Program-made: the position numbers and the translations under genes
In this document: positions 49,108 through 58,450 of the stretch, in pieces
How positions within the stretch are numbered: the stretch's first letter is position 1
Layout of the letters: the number at the start of each line of letters is the position of its first letter
The notes under the pieces: generated by a model
The model's input: only the letters and a program-made list of their open reading frames with translations
Told to the model about the DNA's origin: nothing
The model's database searches: none
NCBI RefSeq assembly: GCF_001922305.1
Contig: NZ_CP018839.1
Span: forward strand, 3,534,001-3,598,000
Length of the DNA stretch: 64,000 nt
From: Thauera chlorobenzoica
Lineage (GTDB): Bacteria; Pseudomonadota; Gammaproteobacteria; Burkholderiales; Rhodocyclaceae
Direction of reading: 5' to 3'

Positions 49108-50052
49108 ATGCGCGAAGAGCACGCCCCGCACCACTCCGACAGTAGTTTCAGCCTCGACCGAACCCTACTGCGGCGGCGCTTCGAACGCGCTGCCGCAGCC
49201 GACGACGACACCGAGCTGCTGGCACGCGAGATCGCCCGGCGCATGGATGAGCGCCTCGATTACATCCGCGTTGCCCCCGGGCGCGTTCTCGACCTCGGCT
49301 GCGGCACCGGTGCCGACCTGGCGCGACTGGCCGGGCGCTTCCCCGAGGCCATGCTCCTCGCCGCCGACTTCGCCCCGGCAATGGTCGCACGCGCCAAAAC
49401 CCGCCCATGCCCCGCGGCACGGCAGTCCGGCCTGCTCCGCCGCCTGCTCGGCGGAGGGCGCGAAGCCCCACCCGGCGTCGTCGCCGATGCCACCGCACTG
49501 CCGCTGGCGCGCGCGAGCCTCGGCCTGGTGTGGTCCAACCTGATGCTGCCGGCAATCGACGACCCGCTGCCGGTATTCAGGGAAATCCACCGCGTGCTCG
49601 AGACCGGCGGCCTGCTGATGTTCTCCACCCTCGGCCCCGACACCTTGCGCGAACTGCGTGCCGCCCTGCCCGCGCACGCGGGCGAGCGGGTGCACCGCTT
49701 CATCGACATGCACGACCTGGGCGACGCGCTGATTGCGGCCGGCTTTGCCGATCCGGTCATGGACATGGAAATGCTCACCCTGACCTACACCGGGTTCGAC
49801 GCGCTGCTCCACGACCTGCGCGCCAGCGGCGCCAGCAACGCCGCGCGCAACCGCCCGCGCGGACTATCGGGGCGCGACGGGTGGGCACAGGCGCGCGCCG
49901 CCTACGACCGGCTGCGCCGCGACGGCCGACTGCCGGCCACCTTCGAGATCATCCAGGGCCATGCCTGGAAGGCCGCACCGAAAACCACCGAGGATGGGCG
50001 CAGCATCATGCGCTTCCAGCCGCGTCCGGCAGCACAAAGCCCGGATGACTGA
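49108..50052 (+). CDS. bioC: Malonyl-[acyl-carrier protein] O-methyltransferase BioC
   Basis: 314-aa SAM methyltransferase that methylates malonyl-ACP to start the pimelate moiety of biotin. The N-terminal LLRRRFERAAAADDDTELLARE is the BioC-specific helix. VLDLGCGTGADLARLAGRFP (about residues 60-79) binds SAM; NLMLPAIDDPLPVFREIHRVLETGGLLMFSTLGPDTLREL is typical. Co-transcribed with bioB. Confidence 0.93.
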   Translation: MREEHAPHHSDSSFSLDRTLLRRRFERAAAADDDTELLAREIARRMDERLDYIRVAPGRVLDLGCGTGADLARLAGRFPEAMLLAADFAPAMVARAKTRPCPAARQSGLLRRLLGGGREAPPGVVADATALPLARASLGLVWSNLMLPAIDDPLPVFREIHRVLETGGLLMFSTLGPDTLRELRAALPAHAGERVHRFIDMHDLGDALIAAGFADPVMDMEMLTLTYTGFDALLHDLRASGASNAARNRPRGLSGRDGWAQARAAYDRLRRDGRLPATFEIIQGHAWKAAPKTTEDGRSIMRFQPRPAAQSPDD

Positions 50053-50163
50053 ATCCCTGGCCCCACGATCGCCCTGACAGGGAGAGCGCCGTTCCAGCCG
50101 GTGGCGCCACACGCCCCTGCTCGCACGCTCCCGCTTCTCGACCACCCCCGTTCCGGCGCCCCC

Positions 50164-50811
50164 ATGCCCCTTTCCCCCGTCTGGCTGTTCGACCTCGACA
50201 ACACCCTGCACGACGCCCGCCCGCACATCTTTCCGCACATCAACCGCAGCATGACGGCCTACCTCGAGCGCCACCTCGGCCTCGCCCCGGATGAGGCCAA
50301 CACCCTGCGCGCCCATTACTGGCGACGCTACGGCGCCACCCTGCTCGGGCTGATGCGCCACCACGGCACGGACCCGGATCATTTCCTCGTCGAAACCCAC
50401 CGCTTCGAGCGCCTGCACGAGATGCTCGTGTTCGAGCGTGCACTGCGCGCGATGCTGCGCCGTCTGCCCGGACGCAAGATCGTATTTTCCAACGCCCCCC
50501 GGCACTACGCCGAGGCGGTGCTGGAAATCATGGGGATACGCCGGCTGTTCGAAGAGGTGGTCGGCATCGAAGGCCTGGGCTACCAGCCCAAGCCCGGCAT
50601 CCACGCCTACCGCAGGCTGCTGCACGAGCGGCGGCTGAACCCGGCACGCTGCGTGATGCTCGAGGATTCGGCCGCGAACCTGCGCACCGCCAAGCGCCTC
50701 GGAATGCGCACGGTGCTGGTCGGCCGCGGGCTGCGCAGGCCGGCCTACGTGGATGTGAAAATCGCCTCGATCCTCGACCTGCGCAGCCAGCTCGGCCGCC
50801 TCGTGCGGTAG
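50164..50811 (+). CDS. Pyrimidine 5'-nucleotidase (HAD superfamily)
   Basis: 215-aa HAD phosphatase of the Ppa/SDT1-like pyrimidine 5'-nucleotidase group. Motif I is FDLDNTLHD (Asp10, Asp12), motif II IVFSNAPRHY, motif III with Lys in GYQPKPGIHAYR, motif IV MLEDSAANLRTAK. The cap is helical between residues 15 and 90. The likely substrates are UMP or CMP, but specificity is inferred. ATG at 50164; the upstream extension is not conserved. Confidence 0.9.
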   Translation: MPLSPVWLFDLDNTLHDARPHIFPHINRSMTAYLERHLGLAPDEANTLRAHYWRRYGATLLGLMRHHGTDPDHFLVETHRFERLHEMLVFERALRAMLRRLPGRKIVFSNAPRHYAEAVLEIMGIRRLFEEVVGIEGLGYQPKPGIHAYRRLLHERRLNPARCVMLEDSAANLRTAKRLGMRTVLVGRGLRRPAYVDVKIASILDLRSQLGRLVR

Positions 50812-50906
50812 CGGAAGTTCCCTCTTCGGGCGAGGCCGGAGCGCCTACGCAGACGCCGCCGGAAACCGGACGCGAGGCGCCGGACAGGTATCGCCGCACC
50901 CGCGGC

Positions 50907-52058
<1,152 letters not shown>

Positions 52059-52059
52059 C

Positions 52060-52073
52060 TATCTTAATATACA
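52060..52073 (+). promoter_or_regulatory. A/T-rich -10 region for the intergenic small RNA
   Basis: TATCTTAATATACA is the only A/T-rich stretch in this GC-rich gap and ends just before the first hairpin of the predicted RNA. It contains TAATAT and, on the other strand, TAAGAT (52066-52061), which could serve hemB. The -35 is weak. Confidence 0.45.
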
Positions 52074-52151
52074 GATGGCTCCGCCCCCCCGGCTGGGCCA
52101 TCTCCCGCTTCACCTCCCTGAGCGGGTGCCTCACGCCCGGTGAGGCTTTTT
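52074..52151 (+). ncRNA. Predicted small RNA with anti-Shine-Dalgarno hairpin
   Basis: About 78 nt with three hairpins. Hairpin 1: GATGGC (52074-52079) with GCCATC (52097-52102). Hairpin 2: CCCGCT (52104-52109) with AGCGGG (52121-52126), whose 11-base loop is TCACCTCCCTG. Hairpin 3, the terminator: GCCTCAC (52128-52134), loop GCCCG, GTGAGGC (52140-52146), TTTTT. The loop's TCACCTCC equals the 3' tail of 16S rRNA that pairs with ribosome binding sites. This resembles what I remember of a betaproteobacterial toxic small RNA family in Rfam. The existence of a transcript and the 5' end are inferred. Confidence 0.68.
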
Positions 52152-52152
52152 C

Positions 52153-52192
52153 GACCCCCGACTACATCCCCTCGTCGGGGGTCTTTGTTTTT
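52153..52192 (+). terminator. Second intrinsic terminator, overlapping the engB 3' end
   Basis: GACCCCCGAC (52153-52162), 11-base loop, GTCGGGGGTC (52174-52183), then TTTGTTTTT. With the small RNA's own terminator it forms a tandem pair on the plus strand; the loop contains the engB stop codon. Confidence 0.8.
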
Positions 52193-52878
52193 GCGCTCAC
52201 CGATGCCGCGGGCGCCTGGGTCAGGCTTTGCCCTGGCGGGCGGGCGCTGCGATCAGCCAGGGAGAGCTCCGCGCGCTCGGCGGCGTCACCGCCGAGCCAG
52301 CCGCCGATGACGCGCTCGGCCTCCTCCACCCCGCTCTTCTTCAGGCTGGAAAACAGCTGCACGGTAATGTGCTCCCCGAACGGCGCAAGCTGCCGGCGCA
52401 CATCCTGAAGAACAGCCGCTGCGGGGCCGCGCGAGAGCTTGTCGCTCTTGGTCAGCAACACATGGATCGGCCGTCCGGAAGGCGCGAACCAGTCGATCAG
52501 CTGGCGATCGAGCACCGTCAACGGGCGGCGCGAATCCATGATCAGTACCAGGCCGACCAGACTCTCGCGCCTTTTCAGATAGACCTCGATCAGGCCCTGC
52601 CATTCGCGGCGGATCTTTTCCGGCACCGCCGCGTAGCCGTAGCCAGGCAGATCGACGAGCAAGGCGCCATTGTTGAGGCGGAAGAAATTGATCAGCTGGG
52701 TGCGGCCCGGGGTCTTCGATACGAACGCCAGCCGCACATGCCCGACGAGGGTGTTGATCGCGCTCGACTTGCCGGCATTGGAACGCCCGGCGAAAGCGAT
52801 TTCCGCTCCCGAGGGCGGTGGCAGGCCGGAAGGCTTGGCGATCGAAATTTCGAATTGTGCGTTGCGGAACAAGGGCAT
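52162..52878 (-). CDS. engB: GTP-binding protein EngB (YihA/YsxC)
   Basis: 238-aa essential GTPase of ribosome (50S) assembly. G1 is GRSNAGKSSAIN, G3 DLPGYGYAAVPE, G4 LLTKSDKLSRG; TPGRTQLINFF is the family switch region. The ATG at 52878 (MPLFRNAQFEIS) is the expected N-terminus; the upstream open frame is not conserved. The last 40 or so residues are an Ala/Ser/Lys-rich extension that runs into the plus-strand terminator. Confidence 0.95.
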   Translation of the reverse strand: MPLFRNAQFEISIAKPSGLPPPSGAEIAFAGRSNAGKSSAINTLVGHVRLAFVSKTPGRTQLINFFRLNNGALLVDLPGYGYAAVPEKIRREWQGLIEVYLKRRESLVGLVLIMDSRRPLTVLDRQLIDWFAPSGRPIHVLLTKSDKLSRGPAAAVLQDVRRQLAPFGEHITVQLFSSLKKSGVEEAERVIGGWLGGDAAERAELSLADRSARPPGQSLTQAPAASVSAKTKTPDEGM

Positions 52879-52950
52879 GAAAGAAAGGCCGGGAAGGCCG
52901 CTGGCTGCGGGAGAGCGGGCATCGCATCGCGCAACGCCGCGTTGATGGGA

Positions 52951-52956
52951 TAGAAT
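52951..52956 (+). promoter_or_regulatory. Probable -10 element of the cytochrome c4 gene
   Basis: TAGAAT 41 bp before the start codon; no clear -35. Confidence 0.35.
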
Positions 52957-52997
52957 ACCGCGTTTGAAACAATCACTCACGGCTTTCCGAGGACACC

Positions 52998-53627
52998 ATG
53001 ATCAAGCGTTCCCTGCTGCTCTCGTCGCTGCTGCTGCTTGCCGGCAGCCTTCAGGCCCAGGACCCGGCCTCCGAGCTCGCCAAGGCAAAACAGACCGCTG
53101 AAACGCTCTGCGCCGCCTGTCACGGTGCGGACGGCAACAGCCAGCTCCCGGCCAACCCGAAGCTCGCGGGTCAGCACCAGGACTACCTGTTCAAGCAGCT
53201 GCGCGAATTCAAGGGCTGGAACGGCGCCACCCCGGTACGTGAGAACGCGGTCATGTCGGCGATGGTCGCCGGCCTCGAAGAAAACGACATGCGCGCGCTG
53301 GCAAGCTATTTCGGCGCTTTCGAGCAGCAGTCCGAAGCGGCGAAGAGCATGGACACCGCCGAACTGGGCCAGCAGATCTGGCGCGCCGGCATTGCCGCCA
53401 AGGGCGTCCCCGCCTGCGCCGCCTGCCATGGCCCCGCCGGTGCCGGCATGCCTGCCCAGTACCCCCGCCTGTCGGGCCAGTTCGCCGAATACACCGAAGC
53501 CCAGATGAAGGCATTCCGCGACGGAATCCGCCACAACGATCCGAACAGCATGATGCGCACGGTCGCCCTGAAGATGACCGATCCGGAAATCAAGGCCGTG
53601 GCGGATTACGCGGCCGGGCTGCGCTGA
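52998..53627 (+). CDS. Dihaem cytochrome c4
   Basis: 209-aa periplasmic c-type cytochrome. The signal peptide is MIKRSLLLSSLLLLAGSLQA (cut after residue 20). Two haem sites are CAACH at Cys38-Cys41-His42 and at Cys140-Cys143-His144, with Met axial ligands probably in the MSAMVAGL and MMRTVALKM segments. Two-domain cytochrome c4 carries electrons between the bc1 complex and terminal oxidases or nitrogen-oxide reductases. It stands alone, divergent from engB. Confidence 0.94.
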   Translation: MIKRSLLLSSLLLLAGSLQAQDPASELAKAKQTAETLCAACHGADGNSQLPANPKLAGQHQDYLFKQLREFKGWNGATPVRENAVMSAMVAGLEENDMRALASYFGAFEQQSEAAKSMDTAELGQQIWRAGIAAKGVPACAACHGPAGAGMPAQYPRLSGQFAEYTEAQMKAFRDGIRHNDPNSMMRTVALKMTDPEIKAVADYAAGLR

Positions 53628-53713
53628 GCGCCGGCCACCGTGCCCGCCCCCGGGGGCGGACGACGACCGGCCGCCACATTCCCGACCGGCCGCCATTTTC
53701 CGGACCCCTGCCC

Positions 53714-54964
53714 ATGACCCAAGCCTCTTCCAACGCCACCAACAGCCGCAACTTCCTCGGCGTCGACGAGGCGCGCGCAGCCATCCTCGACGGGCTTTCG
53801 CCGATCTCCGGTTGGGAGCGCGTCGCAGTGCGCGCCGCGCTCGGCCGCGTGCTCGCCGAGGACGTGATCGCCCCCTACAACGTTCCCGCCCACGACAACT
53901 CGGCGATGGACGGCTACGCGGTGCGCGCCCAGGACCTCGCCACCGCCACCGAGACGGCGCTGGCGATCGTCGGCACCGCCTTCGCCGGGCGGCCGTTCTC
54001 CGGCATCGTCGGCGCCGGACAGGCGGTGCGGATCATGACCGGCGCCTCGATTCCGCAGGGCGCCGACACCGTCGTCGTCCAGGAAGTGGCGCGCCGCGAG
54101 CACGACCGCGTATTCATCCCCGCCGGGCAGAAAAAAGGGCAGAACCTGCGCCGCGCCGGCGAAGACCTCGCCGAAGGCGGGGTCGCACTCGCCGCCGGCA
54201 CCCGCTGCGGCCCGGCCGAACTCGGCCTGATCGCCTCGCTCGGGATCGCCGAAGTCGTCGTCCGCCGGCCGCTACGCGTCGCCTTCTTTTCCACCGGCGA
54301 CGAAATCGCCTCGATCGGCCGCCCGCTCGGCCCCGGCGAAGTCTACGACAGCAACCGCTACACCCTTTTCGGCGCGCTCTCGCGGCTGGGCTGCGAGTTG
54401 CTCGACATGGGTGTCGTCCCCGACCGCCCCGAGGCGCTCGAGGCCGCCTTCCGCGACGCCGCACAGACGGCCGACGTCGTCATCACCAGCGGCGGAGTCT
54501 CGGTCGGCGAGGCCGACTTCATCCGCGAGATGATGGCGCGCCTGGGCGAAGTCGCGTTCTGGAAGCTGGCGATCAAACCCGGCCGGCCGATGGCGTTCGG
54601 CCGCATCGGTGGCGCCGTGCTGTTCGGCCTGCCGGGCAACCCGGTGGCGGTGATGGTCACCTTCTACCAGTTCGTGCACGACGCCCTGCTCAAGCTGATG
54701 GGGGTCAGCCCGCTGCCGCCGGCCGAGCGCTTCCCGGCGCGCGCCGACTTCAGCCTGCGCAAGCAGCCCGGCCGCACCGAATACCTGCGCGGACGCCTGC
54801 GGCGCGCCCCCGACGCCCTCTCCGTGGCACTCGCCGGCGCCCAGGGCTCGGGCGTGCTCAGTTCGATGTCGGAAGCCGACTGCTTCGTCGTGGTGGCGGA
54901 AGAGTGCACCGCGGTGCAGCCCGGTGACACGGTCCTCGTTCAACCTTTCCACGGCCTGATGTGA
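53714..54964 (+). CDS. moeA: Molybdopterin molybdenumtransferase
   Basis: MoeA (416 aa) inserts molybdate into adenylated molybdopterin made by Mog. [20 protein letters not shown] near residue 57, [16 protein letters not shown], the [12 protein letters not shown] loop near 258 and [34 protein letters not shown] are all standard. Its C-terminal domain IV is complete. It may be followed by rpiA in the same transcript (31-bp gap). Confidence 0.97.
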   Translation: MTQASSNATNSRNFLGVDEARAAILDGLSPISGWERVAVRAALGRVLAEDVIAPYNVPAHDNSAMDGYAVRAQDLATATETALAIVGTAFAGRPFSGIVGAGQAVRIMTGASIPQGADTVVVQEVARREHDRVFIPAGQKKGQNLRRAGEDLAEGGVALAAGTRCGPAELGLIASLGIAEVVVRRPLRVAFFSTGDEIASIGRPLGPGEVYDSNRYTLFGALSRLGCELLDMGVVPDRPEALEAAFRDAAQTADVVITSGGVSVGEADFIREMMARLGEVAFWKLAIKPGRPMAFGRIGGAVLFGLPGNPVAVMVTFYQFVHDALLKLMGVSPLPPAERFPARADFSLRKQPGRTEYLRGRLRRAPDALSVALAGAQGSGVLSSMSEADCFVVVAEECTAVQPGDTVLVQPFHGLM

Positions 54965-54995
54965 CACCGGTCGCAGCCCGCAGGCAGACACGCCC

Positions 54996-55667
54996 ATGAC
55001 CCAGGACGAACTCAAGAAAGCCGCGGCGCTGGCCGCACTCGACTACATCGTGGACGGCAGCATCGTCGGCGTCGGCACCGGCTCCACGGTGAACCACTTC
55101 ATCGACGGCCTCGCCGGCCTCCGCAGCCGGATCCGTGGCGCCGTCTCCAGCTCCGAAGCCAGCTCGCAGCGGCTCGCCGCCCACGGCATCGAGGTGTTCG
55201 ACCTCAACGGCATCGAATCGCTGCCGGTCTACGTGGACGGCGCCGACGAGATCGACCACGGCTTCGCCATGATCAAGGGCGGCGGCGGCGCACTGACGCG
55301 CGAGAAGATCGTCGCTGCGGTGTCCGAACGCTTCGTCTGCATCTGCGACGCCAGCAAGCGCGTCGACGTCCTTGGCCGCTTTCCGCTGCCGGTCGAAGTC
55401 ATCCCGATGGCGTGCACCCATGTCGCCCGCGAACTGCGCCGGCTCGGCGGCGAGGCGAAGCCGCGCGCCGGCTTCGTCACCGACAACGGCAACCTGATCC
55501 TCGACGTCCACGGCCTGTCGATCACCGACCCGGTGGCGCTGGAGCGCAGCATCAACCAGATCGTCGGCGTGGTCACCAACGGCCTCTTCGCCGAACGCGG
55601 CGCCGACGTGCTGCTGCTCGCCGGCGGGAACGGCGTGGAACGGCTCGAACGCGCTCCAGCACAATAG
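54996..55667 (+). CDS. rpiA: Ribose-5-phosphate isomerase A
   Basis: RpiA (223 aa) interconverts ribose- and ribulose-5-phosphate. [17 protein letters not shown] (about residues 23-39) binds the phosphate, [25 protein letters not shown] holds the catalytic Asp and Lys, and [17 protein letters not shown] is conserved. RpiA feeds the Calvin enzyme phosphoribulokinase, also in this window, with its substrate. Confidence 0.97.
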   Translation: MTQDELKKAAALAALDYIVDGSIVGVGTGSTVNHFIDGLAGLRSRIRGAVSSSEASSQRLAAHGIEVFDLNGIESLPVYVDGADEIDHGFAMIKGGGGALTREKIVAAVSERFVCICDASKRVDVLGRFPLPVEVIPMACTHVARELRRLGGEAKPRAGFVTDNGNLILDVHGLSITDPVALERSINQIVGVVTNGLFAERGADVLLLAGGNGVERLERAPAQ

Positions 55668-55717
55668 CCGGGCGAACAGCGGCGTCACCGGCCAGCGACG
55701 CGGCGCGCAACAAAACC

Positions 55718-55735
55718 TTAACAATCATCTGTTAG
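55718..55735 (+). promoter_or_regulatory. Pho-box-like sequence upstream of phoU
   Basis: TTAACAATCATCTGTTAG, whose second half ATCTGTTA matches the PhoB site ATCTGTCA closely; the first half is weak. TAACA/TGTTA also form an inverted repeat with 6-bp spacing. It lies 34 bp before the phoU ATG. Confidence 0.35.
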
Positions 55736-55769
55736 CCTGCAAGCCCTCCCGACTGGACTCCTGGCAACA

Positions 55770-56465
55770 ATGACGGAACACACGCTGAAGCAGTTCGATA
55801 TCGAGCTGGACGAGATCCGCCGCGGCGTCCTGCAGATGGGCGGCATGGTCGAAGCCCAGTTCACCAAGGCGCTGGAAGGATTGCGCAGCGGCGACATGGC
55901 CTCAATCGAAACCGCCATCGAGGCCGACAAATCAGTCAATCTCGAGCAGCTCAGGCTCGATGACGCCTGCACTCACGTCATCGCCAGGCATCAGCCGACA
56001 GCCCGCGATCTGCGCCTGCTGCTGACGGTGATCAAGGCCGTATCCGACCTCGAGCGCGTCGGCGACGAAGCCAAGAAGATCGCCAAGGCGGCCCGACGCC
56101 TGCACGCGAACGGTGCCTCCTCCACCCCGAAAGTCGGACTCAGCCACACCGCTCAGCTGGCGCTCGAGATGCTGCGCTCCGCCCTCGACGGCTTCGCTCG
56201 CAACGACGCCGGGGGGATCGACGAAATCAAGCGCAAGGACGGCGAGGTCGACAGTGATTTCAAGGGCATCACGCGCCAGCTGATCACCTACATGGTGGAG
56301 GACCCGCGCACCATCACCAGCAGCCTGGAGCTGCTGTTCATCGCCAAGGCGATCGAGCGCATCGGAGACCATGCGCTGAACATCGCCGAACATGTGGTCT
56401 ATATGGTGAGCGGCGAAGACGTGCGCTTTGCCAAAGCCCAGTCCACCGCGGATGAAAGACGCTGA
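55770..56465 (+). CDS. phoU: Phosphate signalling protein PhoU
   Basis: PhoU (231 aa) restrains PhoR/PhoB signalling through the phosphate transporter. The two repeated three-helix bundles are visible, each with the acidic metal-binding motifs: DLERVGDEAKKIAKAA near residue 94 and AIERIGDHALNIAEHV near 196. MGGMVEAQFTKALEGL is the N-terminal helix. The pst transporter genes are not adjacent, so phoU is separated from its usual operon here. Confidence 0.96.
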   Translation: MTEHTLKQFDIELDEIRRGVLQMGGMVEAQFTKALEGLRSGDMASIETAIEADKSVNLEQLRLDDACTHVIARHQPTARDLRLLLTVIKAVSDLERVGDEAKKIAKAARRLHANGASSTPKVGLSHTAQLALEMLRSALDGFARNDAGGIDEIKRKDGEVDSDFKGITRQLITYMVEDPRTITSSLELLFIAKAIERIGDHALNIAEHVVYMVSGEDVRFAKAQSTADERR

Positions 56466-56513
56466 AGCCTGCCTGTAGCCGCCTTGGCGCGGACATCACC
56501 GCGCAGGCGCTGA

Positions 56514-56554
56514 AGACAGGAAAGGGATGGCTGCACGCCATCCCTTTCCTGTCT
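56514..56554. other. Perfect 18-bp inverted repeat between convergent phoU and yggX
   Basis: AGACAGGAAAGGGATGGC (56514-56531), loop TGCAC, and the exact complement at 56537-56554. No T-tract on either side. It could act as a bidirectional transcript end or stabiliser for both genes. Confidence 0.9.
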
Positions 56555-56595
56555 GGCGGGGACCGGAACCCCGCCGCTGTCCTGCTCCGCCCTTG

Positions 56596-56868
56596 TTACT
56601 GGCTGGGCGGCACATAGCCGGAGACCTGGTCGGCGCCCCCTTCGAAGAAGTGCTTTTCCATCTGCTCGGCCAGATACTTGCGCGCCCGCGGCTCCATCAG
56701 GTTGAGGCGGTTCTCGTTGATCAGCATGGTCTGGTACTTGACCCACTGCTGCCACGCTTCTTTCGACACGTTGTCGAAAATCCGCTTGCCGAGCGCGCCC
56801 GGGACCGGGGGCAGGTCGAGGCCTTCGGCCTCGCGTCCGAGTTTGACGCAGTTCACCATGCGAGCCAT
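56596..56868 (-). CDS. yggX: Fe(II)-trafficking protein YggX
   Basis: YggX (90 aa), a small protein that protects iron-sulfur clusters from oxidation and helps iron trafficking. [19 protein letters not shown] at the start with the single cysteine (Cys7), and [37 protein letters not shown], identify the family. It follows argA on the same strand, 79 bp away, with a -10-like TAAAAT between them. Confidence 0.97.
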   Translation of the reverse strand: MARMVNCVKLGREAEGLDLPPVPGALGKRIFDNVSKEAWQQWVKYQTMLINENRLNLMEPRARKYLAEQMEKHFFEGGADQVSGYVPPSQ

Positions 56869-56913
56869 GTTGCTATCCTTTTGCTGTCGGGTTCATCGAG
56901 ACTTTGAGCGCGC

Positions 56914-56919
56914 ATTTTA
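56914..56919 (-). promoter_or_regulatory. Probable -10 element of yggX
   Basis: TAAAAT on the minus strand 45 bp upstream of the yggX ATG, in a GC-rich gap. Confidence 0.35.
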
Positions 56920-56947
56920 GCCGATTCGGCCGTGCCCGCCCGCCGCA

Positions 56948-58375
56948 TCACAGTGCCTTGACGAACACCTTCGAGCGGCGCTGCAGGTTGTAGAGCTCGC
57001 GCTTCTTGCGCGGCAGGGCCTCGGGGCCGATTTCGTTGAAGCCGCGTTCGCGGAACCAGTGCGCGGTGCGGGTGGTGAGCACGAACAGGCGCTCGAGCCG
57101 CTGCAGCCGCGCGCGCCGCTCGATGCGGCGCAGCAGCTGGTCGCCAAGACCGGCCCGGCGATACTCGTGGGTCACCGCCAGGCAGGCCAGCTCGGCGGCA
57201 TTGTCCTCGCTGAACGGGTAGAGCGCAGCGCAACCGACCAGCACCCCGTCATGCTCGACGACGCTGAAGCGCTCGATTTCCTGCTCGAGCAGTTCGCGCC
57301 CGCGGCGCACCAGGGTGCCGTCGGCCTCCATCGGCGAAATCAGCGCCACCAACGCGGCGACGTCGTCCACCGTCGCCTCGCGCAGACGGAACAGCGGGTC
57401 GCGCGCAACCACCGTGCCGACCCCGGCGTGGGTGAAGAACTCGAGCAGGAGACCGCCGTCGAGGTCGTGGTCGATCAGATGGCAGCGCGCCACCCCCTTG
57501 CGCACCGCGCGGATCGCACACGGCAGGAACAGGTGCAGGTCCTCGGTCAGCCCTTCGCCGGTGTCGAGCTTGGCCTGCGCCTCGTCGGCGGTGACCGACT
57601 CGACGAGCTGGCCCTCGGCGTCGAGCAGGCCGGGCGCATCGCACAGGTAGATCAGCTTCTCGGCCTTCAGCGCCACCGCCACCGCCTCGGCCACCTCCTC
57701 CATCGCCAGATTGAAGATCTCGCCCGCCGGCGACACCCCGAGCGGCGTGATCAGCACCACGTTCTGCTGGTCGAGGTCGGCGTTGATTTCCTCGGCGATG
57801 ATCTTGCGCACCGCACCGGTGTATTGGTAATCGACCCCATCGACCACCCCGACCGGGCGCGCGGTGATGAAGTTGCCGCCGGTGACGCGGATGTAGCTGC
57901 CCGCCATCGGCGTGTTGGGCAGGCCCTGGGAGAGCAGCGCCTCGACTTCGACGCGGGTCACCGCCATCGCCGATTTCACGCACTCGAGCGCCTCGACGTC
58001 GGTCACCCGCAGGCCGTGGTGAAAACGCGGCGCCAGCCCGCGGCGGGCCAGCTCGGTGTCGATCTGCGGACGGGCACCATGCACCAGCACCAGGCGGATG
58101 CCCAGCGCCGCGAGCAGGTTGCAGTCGTAGGCCAGGCTCTGCGCGCGCGCGCCGGCGGCGACCTCGCCACCGAAACCGACGACGAAGGTGCGCCCCCGGA
58201 AGGCATGGATGTAGGGCGCCGCGCCGCGCACCCAGGCGACGAAACGCGCCGTCGCGTCATCGACCCGGGGCACGCGCGCCGCGCCCGAAGGCGGCGCAGA
58301 GGAAGGGGGCGTGGAGCTGGATTCGGTGTTCACATTCACACATTCACCACTGCGGCATCGACCGGGCAAAGGCAC
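56948..58375 (-). CDS. argA: Amino-acid N-acetyltransferase (N-acetylglutamate synthase)
   Basis: ArgA (475 aa), first enzyme of arginine synthesis. An N-terminal amino-acid-kinase-like domain (VVGFGGEVAAGARAQSLAYDCNLLAALGIRLVLVHGARPQID) binds arginine for feedback control, and a C-terminal GNAT domain (ACLAVTHEYRRAGLGDQLLRRIERRA) acetylates glutamate. The first 50 or so residues are Ser/Pro-rich and not conserved, so GTG 58339 could be the true start. A -10-like TAGAAT lies at 58407-58402 on the minus strand. Confidence 0.95.
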   Translation of the reverse strand: MPLPGRCRSGECVNVNTESSSTPPSSAPPSGAARVPRVDDATARFVAWVRGAAPYIHAFRGRTFVVGFGGEVAAGARAQSLAYDCNLLAALGIRLVLVHGARPQIDTELARRGLAPRFHHGLRVTDVEALECVKSAMAVTRVEVEALLSQGLPNTPMAGSYIRVTGGNFITARPVGVVDGVDYQYTGAVRKIIAEEINADLDQQNVVLITPLGVSPAGEIFNLAMEEVAEAVAVALKAEKLIYLCDAPGLLDAEGQLVESVTADEAQAKLDTGEGLTEDLHLFLPCAIRAVRKGVARCHLIDHDLDGGLLLEFFTHAGVGTVVARDPLFRLREATVDDVAALVALISPMEADGTLVRRGRELLEQEIERFSVVEHDGVLVGCAALYPFSEDNAAELACLAVTHEYRRAGLGDQLLRRIERRARLQRLERLFVLTTRTAHWFRERGFNEIGPEALPRKKRELYNLQRRSKVFVKAL

Positions 58376-58401
58376 GGCCGGGGACTGGATCGAATGCCGG
58401 G

Positions 58402-58407
58402 ATTCTA
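58402..58407 (-). promoter_or_regulatory. Probable -10 element of argA
   Basis: TAGAAT on the minus strand, 26 bp upstream of the first argA start candidate. Confidence 0.35.
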
Positions 58408-58450
58408 GCCCGAATGCACGCCCCGGTTCGCGCCCGCCCCGCCACCGGGC

